A DNA stretch of 64,000 bases from Truepera sp. (lineage in GTDB: Bacteria > Deinococcota > Deinococci > Deinococcales > Trueperaceae): positions 2,855,401-2,919,400 of the forward strand of contig JAVSMU010000001.1 of assembly GCA_032027045.1 (NCBI GenBank), in the 5' to 3' direction. The notes below the pieces were generated by a model. It was not told the DNA's origin. It was given only the letters and a program-made list of their open reading frames with translations, and did not search any database. This document shows, piece after piece, positions 1-8,225 of this stretch (its first letter is position 1; each line of letters begins with the position of its first letter). Position numbers and translations under genes: made by a program.

Positions 1-373
1 TGTCGTAGGCCGCCCAGAAAGTGCCAGGGGTGGCGGTGATGATGGCGGCCAGGGCCGCCAGGGCTGCCGGGCTGCTGATGTCGAGGGGCACGTTGACGAA
101 CTCCGAGCGCAGTCCGTTCCGGCTGCGGCCGAGCGTTATCGCGATGACCGCGAAGTTCGAGCGCGTGACGTCGTACAAGACGAGGAAGAGGAGCCTCAGC
201 GCCACCAGCGGCCGCCTGATGCGAGGCGGTGCCTGGACCGCGAGGCGCGAGAGGAGCAGCCCGAGCACCAAGGCGGTGGCCACGTCGAGGGGCGCCAACG
301 ACTCCTGCAGGAGCAGCCACGTCGCCGCCAGGCCGAGCGCCAGTAGCGGGTAGGGAACCAGGCGCCTCATCAT
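1..373 (-). CDS. mrpE: Na+/H+ antiporter subunit E (partial, 3' end off window)
   Basis: The minus strand from 373 reads MMRRLVPYPLLALGLAATW and continues into a MnhE-type sequence ending at the window edge with an Ile-Thr-Ala-Thr-Pro-Gly-Thr-x-x-Ala-Tyr segment typical of MrpE. MrpE is a small membrane subunit of the multisubunit Mrp cation/proton antiporter. The start ATG overlaps the mrpD stop (ATGA), so translation is probably coupled. About 124 codons are visible; the family is usually about 160 aa, so the last part lies outside the window, where mrpF and mrpG would be expected next. Confidence 0.88.
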   Translation of the reverse strand, partial: MMRRLVPYPLLALGLAATWLLLQESLAPLDVATALVLGLLLSRLAVQAPPRIRRPLVALRLLFLVLYDVTRSNFAVIAITLGRSRNGLRSEFVNVPLDISSPAALAALAAIITATPGTFWAAYD

Positions 374-2040
374 GGCTCGGCACCCGGCCGTTCGGGGCCG
401 CCCGGCAGTCCGGGGCCGCCCGGCCGTTCGGGGCCGCCCGAGCCAAGGACGGCCTCCACGTAACCCGCGGGGCCCTGCAGGCCCGTGGCAGCGGTGTAGC
501 GCATTGCGGGCTGGGCGAACACCGCCAGGGCCACGAGAAGCGCCACGAGGAGCGCGACCGGCACGGCCTCGAACGGGCGCACGGCGGCGGGAGCGAGGTC
601 GGGGTCCGCCCAGAACCGGTTGACGCCCTCGCGCATCAGGGCGATGAGCGTGGCGAAGCCTGCCAGCGTGACGACCCCGATGACCCACCACGCCAGCGCG
701 GCCGGCGCGTTGCCGTAGCCGCCCGCGCCGGTCTCGAGCGCCGCCTTGAAGATCGCGAACTTGGCGATGAAGCCGGAGAGGGGCGGGAGGCCCACGAGCT
801 GCAGCGCCACGAAGAAGAAGGCCGCCCCGACCAACGTGGTGGTGAGAGGCAGCGCCACGCCGCGCTCCACCCCCTCGAACTCGTCGCGCAGTTGCGTCTC
901 GTAATCGTCGGAGAACACCGGCTCGAACGTGGCCAAGGCCTCGCCGTGCTGGCGGGTGACCAGCTCGCACAGCAAGAAGACGACGCCGATGCCCAGGGTG
1001 GAGCCCACGAGGTAGTAGAGCGCGCCGGAGACGACCGTGGCGTCGCCGGAGGCGATGACGGCCAGGAGCGTGCCGGACGAGACGAGCGTGAGGTAGCCCG
1101 CGATCCGGGGCAGCTCGCGGCTCCCGAGGACACCCAGCGTGCCGAAGACCACCGTGGCGAGGCCCAGGTAGAGGAGCCACGAGCTGCCGAACAGCGCCAG
1201 CGCCTGCCCCTCCGGCCACAGCAGCGTGCTGAGGCGCAAGATGACGTACACGCCCACCTTGGTCATGACCGCGAAGATGGCCGCGACGGGCGCGGCGGCG
1301 GCGCTGTAGGTGGTGGGCAGCCAGAAGGAGAGGGGCCAGGCGCCCGACTTCACGAGGAACGCCACGCCGAGCACCGACAGCCCGGCCTTGAGGAGCAGCA
1401 GATCGTCCGCGCCCAGGGTGCTCGCCTTGACGGCGAGATCGGCCATGTTGAGGGTGCCGGTGAGCGCGTACACGAGGCTCACGCCCACGAGGAAGGCCAT
1501 GGAGGCGACCAGGTTGATGGCCACGTAGTGCAGGCCGGCCTTCACGCGGCGCTTGCCGCCGCCATGCAGGAGCAGCCCGTAGGACGCGGCCAGCAGGACC
1601 TCGAAGAAGACGTAGAGGTTGAACAGGTCCCCGGTCAGGAAGGCGCCCGAGAGCCCCATGAGCAGCAGCAGGTAGAGGGTGTGGAAGCGCGGGCCGAGCA
1701 CCGCCCAACGCCCCAGCGCGTAGACCATCCCGGCGGCGCCCAGCAGGTTGGCCACCAGGACCATGAGCACGGCCAGGCGGTCCGCCACCAGGACGATGCC
1801 GAAGGGCGCGGGCCAGCTGCCGAGGCGGTAGACGACGATCTCGGGCGTCGACGGATCGCCCACCAGCAGCAGGAGGCGCACCGCGGCCGCCAGCGTCAGC
1901 AGGACGGCGGCCAGGCTGATGACGCCCTTGGCGCGGCGCCGCCGCTCGTCCAGCAGGAGCAGCAGAGCGCCCGCGACCAGCGGCAGCAGGATGGGAAGAA
2001 CGGCGAGGTGCGTCTGGAGCGCGGTGGAGAGGGCGGTCAT
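370..2040 (-). CDS. mrpD: Na+/H+ antiporter subunit D
   Basis: A 556-aa polytopic membrane protein of the NuoM/MrpD family (Proton_antipo_M). It is one of the two proton-translocating-like subunits of the Mrp complex, which exports Na+ in exchange for H+ and supports alkali and salt tolerance. Hydrophobic helices fill the protein. Its start overlaps the mrpC stop (ATGA) and its stop overlaps the mrpE start. The last ~25 residues are an unusual Gly-Pro-Glu-Arg-Pro-rich tail encoded by three 18-bp tandem repeats (385-438), absent from ordinary MrpD proteins and probably a neutral extension on the soluble C-terminus. Identity is firm from operon position and sequence. Confidence 0.93.
   Translation of the reverse strand: MTALSTALQTHLAVLPILLPLVAGALLLLLDERRRRAKGVISLAAVLLTLAAAVRLLLLVGDPSTPEIVVYRLGSWPAPFGIVLVADRLAVLMVLVANLLGAAGMVYALGRWAVLGPRFHTLYLLLLMGLSGAFLTGDLFNLYVFFEVLLAASYGLLLHGGGKRRVKAGLHYVAINLVASMAFLVGVSLVYALTGTLNMADLAVKASTLGADDLLLLKAGLSVLGVAFLVKSGAWPLSFWLPTTYSAAAAPVAAIFAVMTKVGVYVILRLSTLLWPEGQALALFGSSWLLYLGLATVVFGTLGVLGSRELPRIAGYLTLVSSGTLLAVIASGDATVVSGALYYLVGSTLGIGVVFLLCELVTRQHGEALATFEPVFSDDYETQLRDEFEGVERGVALPLTTTLVGAAFFFVALQLVGLPPLSGFIAKFAIFKAALETGAGGYGNAPAALAWWVIGVVTLAGFATLIALMREGVNRFWADPDLAPAAVRPFEAVPVALLVALLVALAVFAQPAMRYTAATGLQGPAGYVEAVLGSGGPERPGGPGLPGGPERPGAEP
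385..438. repeat. 18-bp x3 tandem repeat in the 3' end of mrpD
   Basis: Three adjacent 18-bp units (385-402, 403-420, 421-438) differ at only a few positions. They encode repeated Gly-Gly-Pro-x-x-Pro in the MrpD C-terminal tail. The unit length is a multiple of three, so copy-number change keeps the frame. Confidence 0.9.
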
Positions 2041-2375
2041 GCGGCGCCTTCGTCGCCATCGACGTGGTCGTTGCCGGTCAGCCCGCGGGCGGCCAGCAGC
2101 ACGACGAGGAACAGCGCGGTCATGGAGAAGCTGATGACTATCGAGGTGAGCACCAGGGCCTGCGGCACGGGGTCGGCGAACTTCTCCGGGTCGGCGCCCA
2201 CCGCCAGGACCGGAGCCCCTCCCACCACCACACGACCCATGGCGAGGATGAAGAGGTTGACGGCGTAGGTCAAGAGCGAGAGCCCGATGATCACCTGGAA
2301 GGTGCGCGGGCGCAGCACGAGGTAGACCCCCGCGGCGGCGAGCGCGCCGAGCCCGACCGCCACCACGACCTCCAT
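2037..2375 (-). CDS. mrpC: Na+/H+ antiporter subunit C
   Basis: A 112-aa NuoK/MrpC-type membrane protein with three hydrophobic helices, the usual family length. The chosen ATG (2375) gives the normal N-terminus MEVVVAVGLGALAAAG and overlaps the mrpA stop by one base (TGATG); a longer reading frame upstream would intrude into mrpA and is rejected. The stop overlaps the mrpD ATG. It contains the conserved Asp-Pro-x-Pro-Gln-Ala-Leu-Val-Leu-Thr-x-Ile-Val-Ile motif of MrpC/NuoK. Confidence 0.93.
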   Translation of the reverse strand: MEVVVAVGLGALAAAGVYLVLRPRTFQVIIGLSLLTYAVNLFILAMGRVVVGGAPVLAVGADPEKFADPVPQALVLTSIVISFSMTALFLVVLLAARGLTGNDHVDGDEGAA

Positions 2376-5300
2376 CAGCCGCCCCCGCCCGTGCCGTTGG
2401 CGCCGGGTGTATCGGCCGCCGCGCCGCTCGGCTCGTCGGCAGGTTCGATGACGCGCGGTTTGCGGATCGACTGGTGCGCCAACGCGATGAGCATGAGCAC
2501 GGTGGCGCCGATCACCAGAGCGAACACTCCGAGGTCGAAGAGCGTGGCCGAGGCGACGGGTAAGCGGCCCAGGTAGGGGATGTCCAGGTAGGAGTGCGCC
2601 GAGGTGAGGAACGGCCGGCCGAAGAGCCACGCGGCCACGCCCGTGGCCGCCGCGAGGAGGAGGCCCAAACCCATCCAGCGCAGCGGCAGGACCCGCAGCC
2701 GCTCCTCCACCCAGCGGGTTCCGCGCGCCATGTACTGGACGATGAAGGCGATCGCCAAGGTGACCCCGGCCGCGAAGCCCCCGCCCGGCTGGTCGTGGCC
2801 GCGCAGGAAGAGGTGGACGGCGAACAGCGCCACGAGGGGGAAGAGCAGGTGCATGACCACGCGGGGCACGAACAGGTAGTCGGTGGCCGTGTCGCCCACC
2901 TCCCGGCCCTCGAGCGCCGCATCGTGGGCCGCCTGGCGCCGCTGCTGGCGGGTGCTGCCGACGAGCTCGCGCGCGGGCCTGAAGCGCCTGAGCAGCGCGA
3001 AGACGGTCAGCGCCACCACGGCCAACACCGTGATCTCACCCAGCGTGTCGAACCCGCGGAAGTCGACGAGGATGACGTTGACGACGTTGCGCCCGCCGCC
3101 ACCCCCATAGGCGTTGGCGATGAAGAACTTGCCGATGCCGCCGTTCGCGGGCCGCGTCATGGCGGCCAGCGACAGGCCGGCCATGCCGGCGCCGACGACG
3201 AGCGCCAGGGCGAGGTCGCGGCCACGGCGCGTGAAAGCGCGGGCGCGGCTACGGCGCGTGAAAGCGCTGGCGCGCCGGACCTCAGTGCGGGCCCCTTCGC
3301 CCACGGCCTGCGGGTCGCGCCGCGGCAACCAGCGCAGGCCCAGGAGGAGGAGCACGGTGGTCACGATCTCGACCAGCAACTGCGTGACGGCCAGGTCGGG
3401 CGCCGACAGCCACACGAACGTGAGGCACACGGCCAAGCCGGCCCCGCCCAGGAGGATGACGGCGGCGAGGCGGTGGAACTTGGCGAGGTACGCCGCGCCC
3501 ACCGCGCACAAGGCGCCGAACACCCAGACCACGAGGAACGGCCAGGAGAACGCCGTCAGCGGCACCCCTCCCAGCATGGCCACCCTCTCCGGCCCGGTGA
3601 ACGCCTGGTACAAGAACGGCGCCCCGCCCGCCAGCAGCGCGGCGGCGACGACCAGGAAGAGTTGCGGCTGCAGCCGCCTGGTGCCGAGGAAGCGCACGGC
3701 GGCGGCCGAACCCACCACCAGGCCCTCCATGGCGCGGTCGAACACCTGCCGGGCCCGCGCGCGCTCCGCCCACGGGCGCTCGCGCTGCTCGCGGTTGGCG
3801 AGGCGGCGGTAGAGCGCCACGTACAGCGCCGTGCCCAACGCCATGGCCACTAGGGAGAGCAGGAAGGCGGGCGTGAAGCCGTGCCACAGCTCGAGGTGGT
3901 AGTCGGGCGTCCTGGCGCCCAGCACCGCCACCACGGCCGAGCGCAGCAGCGGCCCCACCGACATGGCGGGAAGGATCCCCACCAGCAAGCAGACGGCGAC
4001 TAGCAACTCGATGGGCAGGCGCATCCAGGCCACTGGCTCGTGCGGCCGCCTGGGCAGGTCCTTGGCCTCGGGCCCAAAGAAGACCTGGTGGATGAACCTC
4101 ACCGAGTAGAGGACGCTGAACGCGCTGCCGAGCGTGGCGAAGAGCGGCAAGAGCCGGTCGAAGACGGAGCCCGAGTGGAACTCCAGCGTCTCGGTGAGGA
4201 ACATCTCCTTGGAGAGGAAGCCGTTGAGGAGGGGGATGCCGGCCATGGCCGCCGCGGCCACCATGGCCAGCGTGCCCGTCAGCGGCATGTGCCTCAGGAG
4301 GCCGCTCAGGCGCCGCACGTCGCGGGTGCCCGTCTCGTGGTCGATGACGCCCGCCGCCATGAACAGCGAGGCCTTGAACGTGGCGTGGTTGAGGGTGTGG
4401 AAGATGGCCGCGACGGCGGCGGCCGGGGTGGAGAGGCCGAGCAGGAGGGTGATGAGGCCTAAGTGGCTGATGGTCGAGTGCGCCAAGATACCCTTGAGGT
4501 CGTTCTGGAACGTGGCCCTGACGGCGCCCAGCATGAAAGTGACGAGGCCCGCCAGGCTGACGGTGTAGTACCAGGTGTCGTTCCCGGCCAGCACGGGCCA
4601 CAGGCGGATCATCAGGTAGATGCCCGCCTTGACCATGGTGGCCGAGTGCAGGTAGGCCGACACGGGCGTGGGCGCCGCCATGGCGTGCGGCAGCCAGAAC
4701 TGCAGCGGGAACTGCGCGCTCTTGGCGAACGCGCCCACCAGCAGGAAGAGGATGGCGGGCGTGAGCAGGGGGCTGGCCGCGAGGACGTCGCGAGAGGCCA
4801 GCACGGTGCCCACGTCGAAGCTGCCGACCACGTGGCCGATGATGAGCACGCCCACCAGCAGGAAGAAGCCGCCCAGGCCGGTGACCGCCAGGGCCATGCG
4901 GGCCCCGCCGCGAGCGTTCTCGTTGTGGTGCCAGTAGCCGATCAGGAGGAACGAGAGTAGGCTCGTGAGTTCCCAGAACAGGACGAGCTGCACGAGGTTG
5001 CCCGACAGCACGAGCCCGAGCATCGAGCCCATGAAGGCCAGCAGGTACGAGAAGAAGCGCGGCACGGGGTCCTCGGGCGCCATGTAGTAGCGCGCGTACA
5101 GCACCACCAGGGCGCCTATGCCCGTGATGAGCAGCACGAAAAGCCAGCTCAGGCCGTCGAGGCGCCAGGTGAGCTCGAGCCCGATGTCGGGCAGCCAGTG
5201 CCACGTCTGCTCGAGCACGCGGGCGTCGGTGACGCCCTGGTAGAGCCACGCCGCCAGGCCCACACCGGCCAGCGCGGTCGCGCCGGCAAGCCCCGCCGCT

Positions 5301-5395
5301 GCGTTGCGCGCGTGGCGCGGAAGCAGCAGGACGAGGGCGCTGACGACGAATGGCGCCAGGGCCAGCACTGGTAATAGGGTCGCGTCTACGGTCAT
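2375..5395 (-). CDS. mrpA: Na+/H+ antiporter fused subunits A and B
   Basis: A 1006-aa membrane protein. The N-terminal ~2/3 is NuoL/MrpA-like (Proton_antipo_N and _M). It is followed by the MrpA-specific C-terminal region (DUF4040-like, around residues 640-730), then a MrpB/MnhB domain in the last ~140 residues (motif PRVVMHLLFPLVALFAVHLF, then a Gly-His-x-x-Pro-Gly-Gly-Gly-Phe loop). A-B fusion is known from proteobacterial Mrp/Pha systems, while in Bacillus A and B are separate. The ATG at 5395 was chosen because the sequence upstream in frame is charged, non-homologous and runs through the divergent promoter. It is first in the operon, with one-base or four-base overlaps downstream. A 27-bp duplication (3220-3273) lies in a hydrophilic loop before the last domain. 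Confidence 0.93.
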   Translation of the reverse strand: MTVDATLLPVLALAPFVVSALVLLLPRHARNAAAGLAGATALAGVGLAAWLYQGVTDARVLEQTWHWLPDIGLELTWRLDGLSWLFVLLITGIGALVVLYARYYMAPEDPVPRFFSYLLAFMGSMLGLVLSGNLVQLVLFWELTSLLSFLLIGYWHHNENARGGARMALAVTGLGGFFLLVGVLIIGHVVGSFDVGTVLASRDVLAASPLLTPAILFLLVGAFAKSAQFPLQFWLPHAMAAPTPVSAYLHSATMVKAGIYLMIRLWPVLAGNDTWYYTVSLAGLVTFMLGAVRATFQNDLKGILAHSTISHLGLITLLLGLSTPAAAVAAIFHTLNHATFKASLFMAAGVIDHETGTRDVRRLSGLLRHMPLTGTLAMVAAAAMAGIPLLNGFLSKEMFLTETLEFHSGSVFDRLLPLFATLGSAFSVLYSVRFIHQVFFGPEAKDLPRRPHEPVAWMRLPIELLVAVCLLVGILPAMSVGPLLRSAVVAVLGARTPDYHLELWHGFTPAFLLSLVAMALGTALYVALYRRLANREQRERPWAERARARQVFDRAMEGLVVGSAAAVRFLGTRRLQPQLFLVVAAALLAGGAPFLYQAFTGPERVAMLGGVPLTAFSWPFLVVWVFGALCAVGAAYLAKFHRLAAVILLGGAGLAVCLTFVWLSAPDLAVTQLLVEIVTTVLLLLGLRWLPRRDPQAVGEGARTEVRRASAFTRRSRARAFTRRGRDLALALVVGAGMAGLSLAAMTRPANGGIGKFFIANAYGGGGGRNVVNVILVDFRGFDTLGEITVLAVVALTVFALLRRFRPARELVGSTRQQRRQAAHDAALEGREVGDTATDYLFVPRVVMHLLFPLVALFAVHLFLRGHDQPGGGFAAGVTLAIAFIVQYMARGTRWVEERLRVLPLRWMGLGLLLAAATGVAAWLFGRPFLTSAHSYLDIPYLGRLPVASATLFDLGVFALVIGATVLMLIALAHQSIRKPRVIEPADEPSGAAADTPGANGTGGGG
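3220..3273. repeat. 27-bp x2 in-frame duplication in mrpA
   Basis: Two near-identical 27-bp copies (3220-3246 and 3247-3273, two mismatches) encode two Ala-Phe-Thr-Arg-Arg-containing nonapeptides in a cytoplasmic linker of MrpA just before the MnhB-like region. Confidence 0.88.
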
Positions 5396-5510
5396 AAGGG
5401 GCGGCGGGCGCGAAACCCGGCTGCCCGGGTGCGGCGCCTCATCATAAGGGGAGGCTCCGACAACGGTGTAAGTGAAGTCCTGGCGCGGCGCGGTGGTATG
5501 TGTGAGCGCC

Positions 5511-7064
5511 ATGCCCTTCCTCCCACCCGACCTGGTAGCCACGCTCACCGACTTGGCGGACGCCACCCTCACCGGGAGCGGTGCACCCGGCCTTGGCCTC
5601 AGCGTCTTCACGCCCAGCGAGGTGGTGCTAGAGCGCGGCTTCGGCCTTCGCGACCGCGAGGCGCGCCTGCCCGTCACCCCCGGCACCATCTTCGGCGTGG
5701 CGAGCGTGACGAAGTCGTTCACCGCACTCACGGCGCTCGCGCTGCAGGAGCGCGGACTGTTGAGCATCGGCGACGACGTGCGGAGCTACTTCGACTTCGG
5801 CCGCCTCTGGTCGGAGGGCGAGGCGCCGCGTGTGGAGCACTTCTTAAGCCACACGAGTGGCCTGCCACCTACGCCCACCATGACGTGGCTGCGCTACGCC
5901 AGCCAGGAGGACGACACCGTGGCGGCCGGGCCGACCCTGGGCGAGGCCAAGTTGACGCTGGTGCCGGGCGTGATGGGCATGGCGCCGCTGCCCACGGGGT
6001 CCCTCACGCTTGCTGGCTTGGAAGCCGCGGCGGCCGCGCTGGAAGATGGTGAGGCGCGCCGCCGCCTGGAGGCCCTCGCCGCCTTGGTTTCCGACTTCGC
6101 CGGCCTGGCGGGCTGGCTGGGGGAGAACGCGGCGCCGCTGGCGCCGCCGGGCGGGCTCTACTCCTACAGCAACGACGCCTTCTGCCTCGCGGGCGGGATC
6201 GTGGCGCGCGCCGCGGGCGCCCCCTTCGCCGCGGCCGTGGACCGCGAGGTGCTATTGCCTCTGGGGATGCGGCGCTCGCGCTTCGACCTGGGCGGCGTGC
6301 TGGCGGACGCCGATCACTCGACGCTCTACACCAAGGACGCCGCCGGCGCCGTGCGGCGCTCGCCGGCCTGGCAGACCACCGGCGTCATGCAGGGCGGGGG
6401 CATGCTCAAGTCCACGCTGGCCGACCTGCGCGTGTACGTGCGTCACCTCATGCGAGGCGGGCCCAAGGTGCGAGCCATGACAGCGCCGCGCGTGTCCAGC
6501 GCGCCAGGCGCGGCCTACGGCCTGGGCCTGGCGATCAACGAGGACCACCACGGCCTGCGGGTGGTGAAGCACGGCGGGAGCCTGAAGGGGGTGTCGAGCG
6601 CCATCGGATTCGTGCCCGAGCTGGGCGTGGGAGTGGTGGTCCTCTGCAACCTGGACGGCGTGCCGGCCGAGCAGCTCCTCACGCGAGCGATCAACGCTTG
6701 CGCCGGGCTGCCGCTGGACGCGGCGGCCTACGAGCCCGAGCCCTTCCTGGCGGCCGCCGCCCCCGAAGCCGCCACATCGGGCCCCGACGACGGCGAGGCC
6801 ACCCCGTCGGCCGCCGCCGAGCCATTCCTCGGCGAGTACCTCTCGGGCGAACCGTACGGGCGCCTGCGCCTCTACCGCACCGCGTCGGGCGAGCTGCGCG
6901 CTCAGGAAGGGTGGCCGAAGGTCGACCTTCCGGCGTTCGTGGCAGGCCCCGACGAGGTGGCGCTCGTGTATCCCGAGCGGCGCGCGCCCGTCAGACTGTT
7001 GAGGGACGAGCATGACGAGGTGTGGAGCGCCCAGGCGGGGCGCGTCATGCGGCGCCTCGGGTAA
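5511..7064 (+). CDS. Serine hydrolase, beta-lactamase/DD-peptidase family
   Basis: A 517-aa protein of the beta-lactamase class C/penicillin-binding serine hydrolase family (PF00144). The catalytic SVTK motif (Ser65, Lys68), the YSN motif (in Gly-Leu-Tyr-Ser-Tyr-Ser-Asn-Asp) and a KHGG motif are all present. The C-terminal ~120 residues form a separate beta-rich domain, as in many family members (DUF3471-like). No signal peptide is visible, so it is likely cytoplasmic. The ATG at 5511 starts just ahead of the conserved region; GTG starts at 5472 and 5502 are possible. It is divergent from mrpA and lies beside a peptide importer and anmK, which suggests action on cell-wall or D-amino-acid peptides, but the substrate cannot be read from sequence. 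Confidence 0.8.
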   Translation: MPFLPPDLVATLTDLADATLTGSGAPGLGLSVFTPSEVVLERGFGLRDREARLPVTPGTIFGVASVTKSFTALTALALQERGLLSIGDDVRSYFDFGRLWSEGEAPRVEHFLSHTSGLPPTPTMTWLRYASQEDDTVAAGPTLGEAKLTLVPGVMGMAPLPTGSLTLAGLEAAAAALEDGEARRRLEALAALVSDFAGLAGWLGENAAPLAPPGGLYSYSNDAFCLAGGIVARAAGAPFAAAVDREVLLPLGMRRSRFDLGGVLADADHSTLYTKDAAGAVRRSPAWQTTGVMQGGGMLKSTLADLRVYVRHLMRGGPKVRAMTAPRVSSAPGAAYGLGLAINEDHHGLRVVKHGGSLKGVSSAIGFVPELGVGVVVLCNLDGVPAEQLLTRAINACAGLPLDAAAYEPEPFLAAAAPEAATSGPDDGEATPSAAAEPFLGEYLSGEPYGRLRLYRTASGELRAQEGWPKVDLPAFVAGPDEVALVYPERRAPVRLLRDEHDEVWSAQAGRVMRRLG

Positions 7065-7103
7065 AGCGCGGGGCGCGCCGGCTTGGTTCGGGGGCACGCC
7101 GAC

Positions 7104-7242
7104 CCGACTCCGTGCACGCCGGTCCGACTCCGTTTACTCCCGTCCGACTCCGTGCACACCGGTCCGACTCCGTGCGCTCCCGTCCGACTCCGTGCACGCC
7201 GGTCCGACTCCGTGTGCGCCAGCCCGACCCCGTGCCCGTGAC
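7104..7242. repeat. 20-bp x7 tandem repeat between convergent genes
   Basis: Seven 20-bp units starting at 7104, 7124, 7144, 7164, 7184, 7204 and 7224, consensus ccgactccgtgcacgccggt. The core ccgactccgt is nearly invariant and the second half varies. The array fills the gap between the serine-hydrolase stop and the stop codon of the convergent gene at 7242. No terminator-like hairpin was found besides the array. Confidence 0.92.
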
Positions 7243-7979
7243 TATTCGAACAAGCTCTCGTCGAGAGTGACGTTGTACGCGATGGCCTCGACGTGGGTGC
7301 GGCTGATCTTCTTCCACTCGTCGCCGGTGCGAACGTAGGTGGTCGAGTCGAAGGCCATGAAGGCCTGCGTGTCGACCGGCTTGTCGTAGACCACCAGTAT
7401 CTCGCCGGCGCCGACAACGCTCATGTGCACGGCCAGCACCTTGCCGTCTTGGAACAGGTACTGCGTGGTGGTCGGGTTTCCGGTCTCGTCGTGGGTGGTG
7501 TACGTCACCTGCTCGCCGGACACGATGTCGCCGTAGCTGACGACACCATCGTCGGTGGCGCCGTCGCCTGGTCCTAACACGATGGGGTCGGCCTGGTCGA
7601 ACTCCTTCGCCAGTTGCGCGGCCGCTTCAGGGGGCAGCTGCTGTTTTCCGGGCACGCCCGTCGTGGTCACGGTCGCCACACCGTTCACGAGGACGACGTG
7701 GCTGGTCATCCCGGGCATCTCGGTGGTCATCGAGAGGCGCCTGTTCTCGAAGTCGATGACGGTGGTAGCCTTCGACTCCGCGGTCTGGCCCGCGTCGAGG
7801 AACGTCGTCGTGGTCACAGACTGTTCCACGTTGCGGACCTCGGTCTTGGTGGCCGGCTGTAGTCCCTCGAGGAGGGTGCGGGCGCGATCGTCGATCTGCG
7901 CGGACGCCGTGGATAGCAACGCGGCCACGAGCAGGGTGGCGGCCAAGGCGAGCGAGGTCAGGGGGCGGCTCGGGTTCAT
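7242..7979 (-). CDS. Secreted protein of unknown function, paralogue 1
   Basis: A 245-aa protein with a clear Sec signal peptide (n-region NPSRP, hydrophobic stretch, cleavage after Ser-Ala-Gln-like STASA). The mature part begins Gln-Ile-Asp-Asp-Arg-Ala-Arg and looks all-beta, rich in Thr/Val. It is a diverged tandem duplicate of the gene at 8226-8963: same length, same signal-peptide layout, the same Gln-Ile-Asp-Asp-Arg-Ala-Arg start, same Asp-Glu-Ser-Leu/Val-Phe-Glu end. The composition and layout recall LolA/LppX-type lipid-carrier folds, but no diagnostic motif is present, so function is left open. Confidence 0.8.
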   Translation of the reverse strand: MNPSRPLTSLALAATLLVAALLSTASAQIDDRARTLLEGLQPATKTEVRNVEQSVTTTTFLDAGQTAESKATTVIDFENRRLSMTTEMPGMTSHVVLVNGVATVTTTGVPGKQQLPPEAAAQLAKEFDQADPIVLGPGDGATDDGVVSYGDIVSGEQVTYTTHDETGNPTTTQYLFQDGKVLAVHMSVVGAGEILVVYDKPVDTQAFMAFDSTTYVRTGDEWKKISRTHVEAIAYNVTLDESLFE

Positions 7980-8016
7980 GGCAGAGTGTAGGCGGCGCCG
8001 CTGGCGTCGGCCGCTA

Positions 8017-8139
8017 GTCCGTCACCAGCCGCGGTTCCCCGCCAACTGCTCGTCCGTCACCAGCCGCAGTTCCCCGCCAACTGCTCGTCCGTCACCAGCC
8101 GCAGTCCCCCGCCAACAGCTCGTCCGTCACCAGCCGCTG
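8017..8139. repeat. 35-bp x3.5 tandem repeat between secreted paralogues
   Basis: Units begin at 8017, 8052, 8087 and (partial) 8122, each starting gtccgtcaccagccgc. Copies differ at one to three positions. The array lies between the start of paralogue 1 (7979) and the terminator downstream of paralogue 2. Confidence 0.92.
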
Positions 8140-8168
8140 GCCCGTCACCCCACCGCCGGCACGAAAAC

Positions 8169-8202
8169 GGCCCCGCGCCGGCGGATGTCCCGGCGCGGGG
8201 CC
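8169..8202 (-). terminator. Rho-independent terminator of secreted paralogue 2
   Basis: Perfect 13-bp inverted repeat (arms 8169-8181 and 8190-8202, 8-nt loop). On the minus strand it is followed by GTTTTCGT. It lies 23 bases after the stop of the gene at 8226 and separates it from paralogue 1. Confidence 0.85.
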
Positions 8203-8225
8203 AAGGTGGCGCTAAGTGGTTCGGC

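Noticed and set aside
229..2268. Long plus-strand open frame (679 codons) opposite mrpD/mrpC
   Set aside because: Arg/Gly/His/Glu-rich composition typical of an antisense shadow of a high-GC gene. It covers well-conserved mrpD and mrpC on the other strand and has no domain or RBS support.
3282..5249. Long minus-strand frame of 655 codons inside mrpA
   Set aside because: Alternate frame of mrpA on the same strand with low-complexity Arg/Gly/His content; mrpA itself is certain.
7104..7242. CRISPR array
   Set aside because: The 20-bp units are directly adjacent with no unique spacers of constant length and no cas genes nearby; it is a simple tandem repeat.
8017..8139. CRISPR array with 35-bp repeats
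   Set aside because: Copies are contiguous without spacers, so it is a minisatellite.
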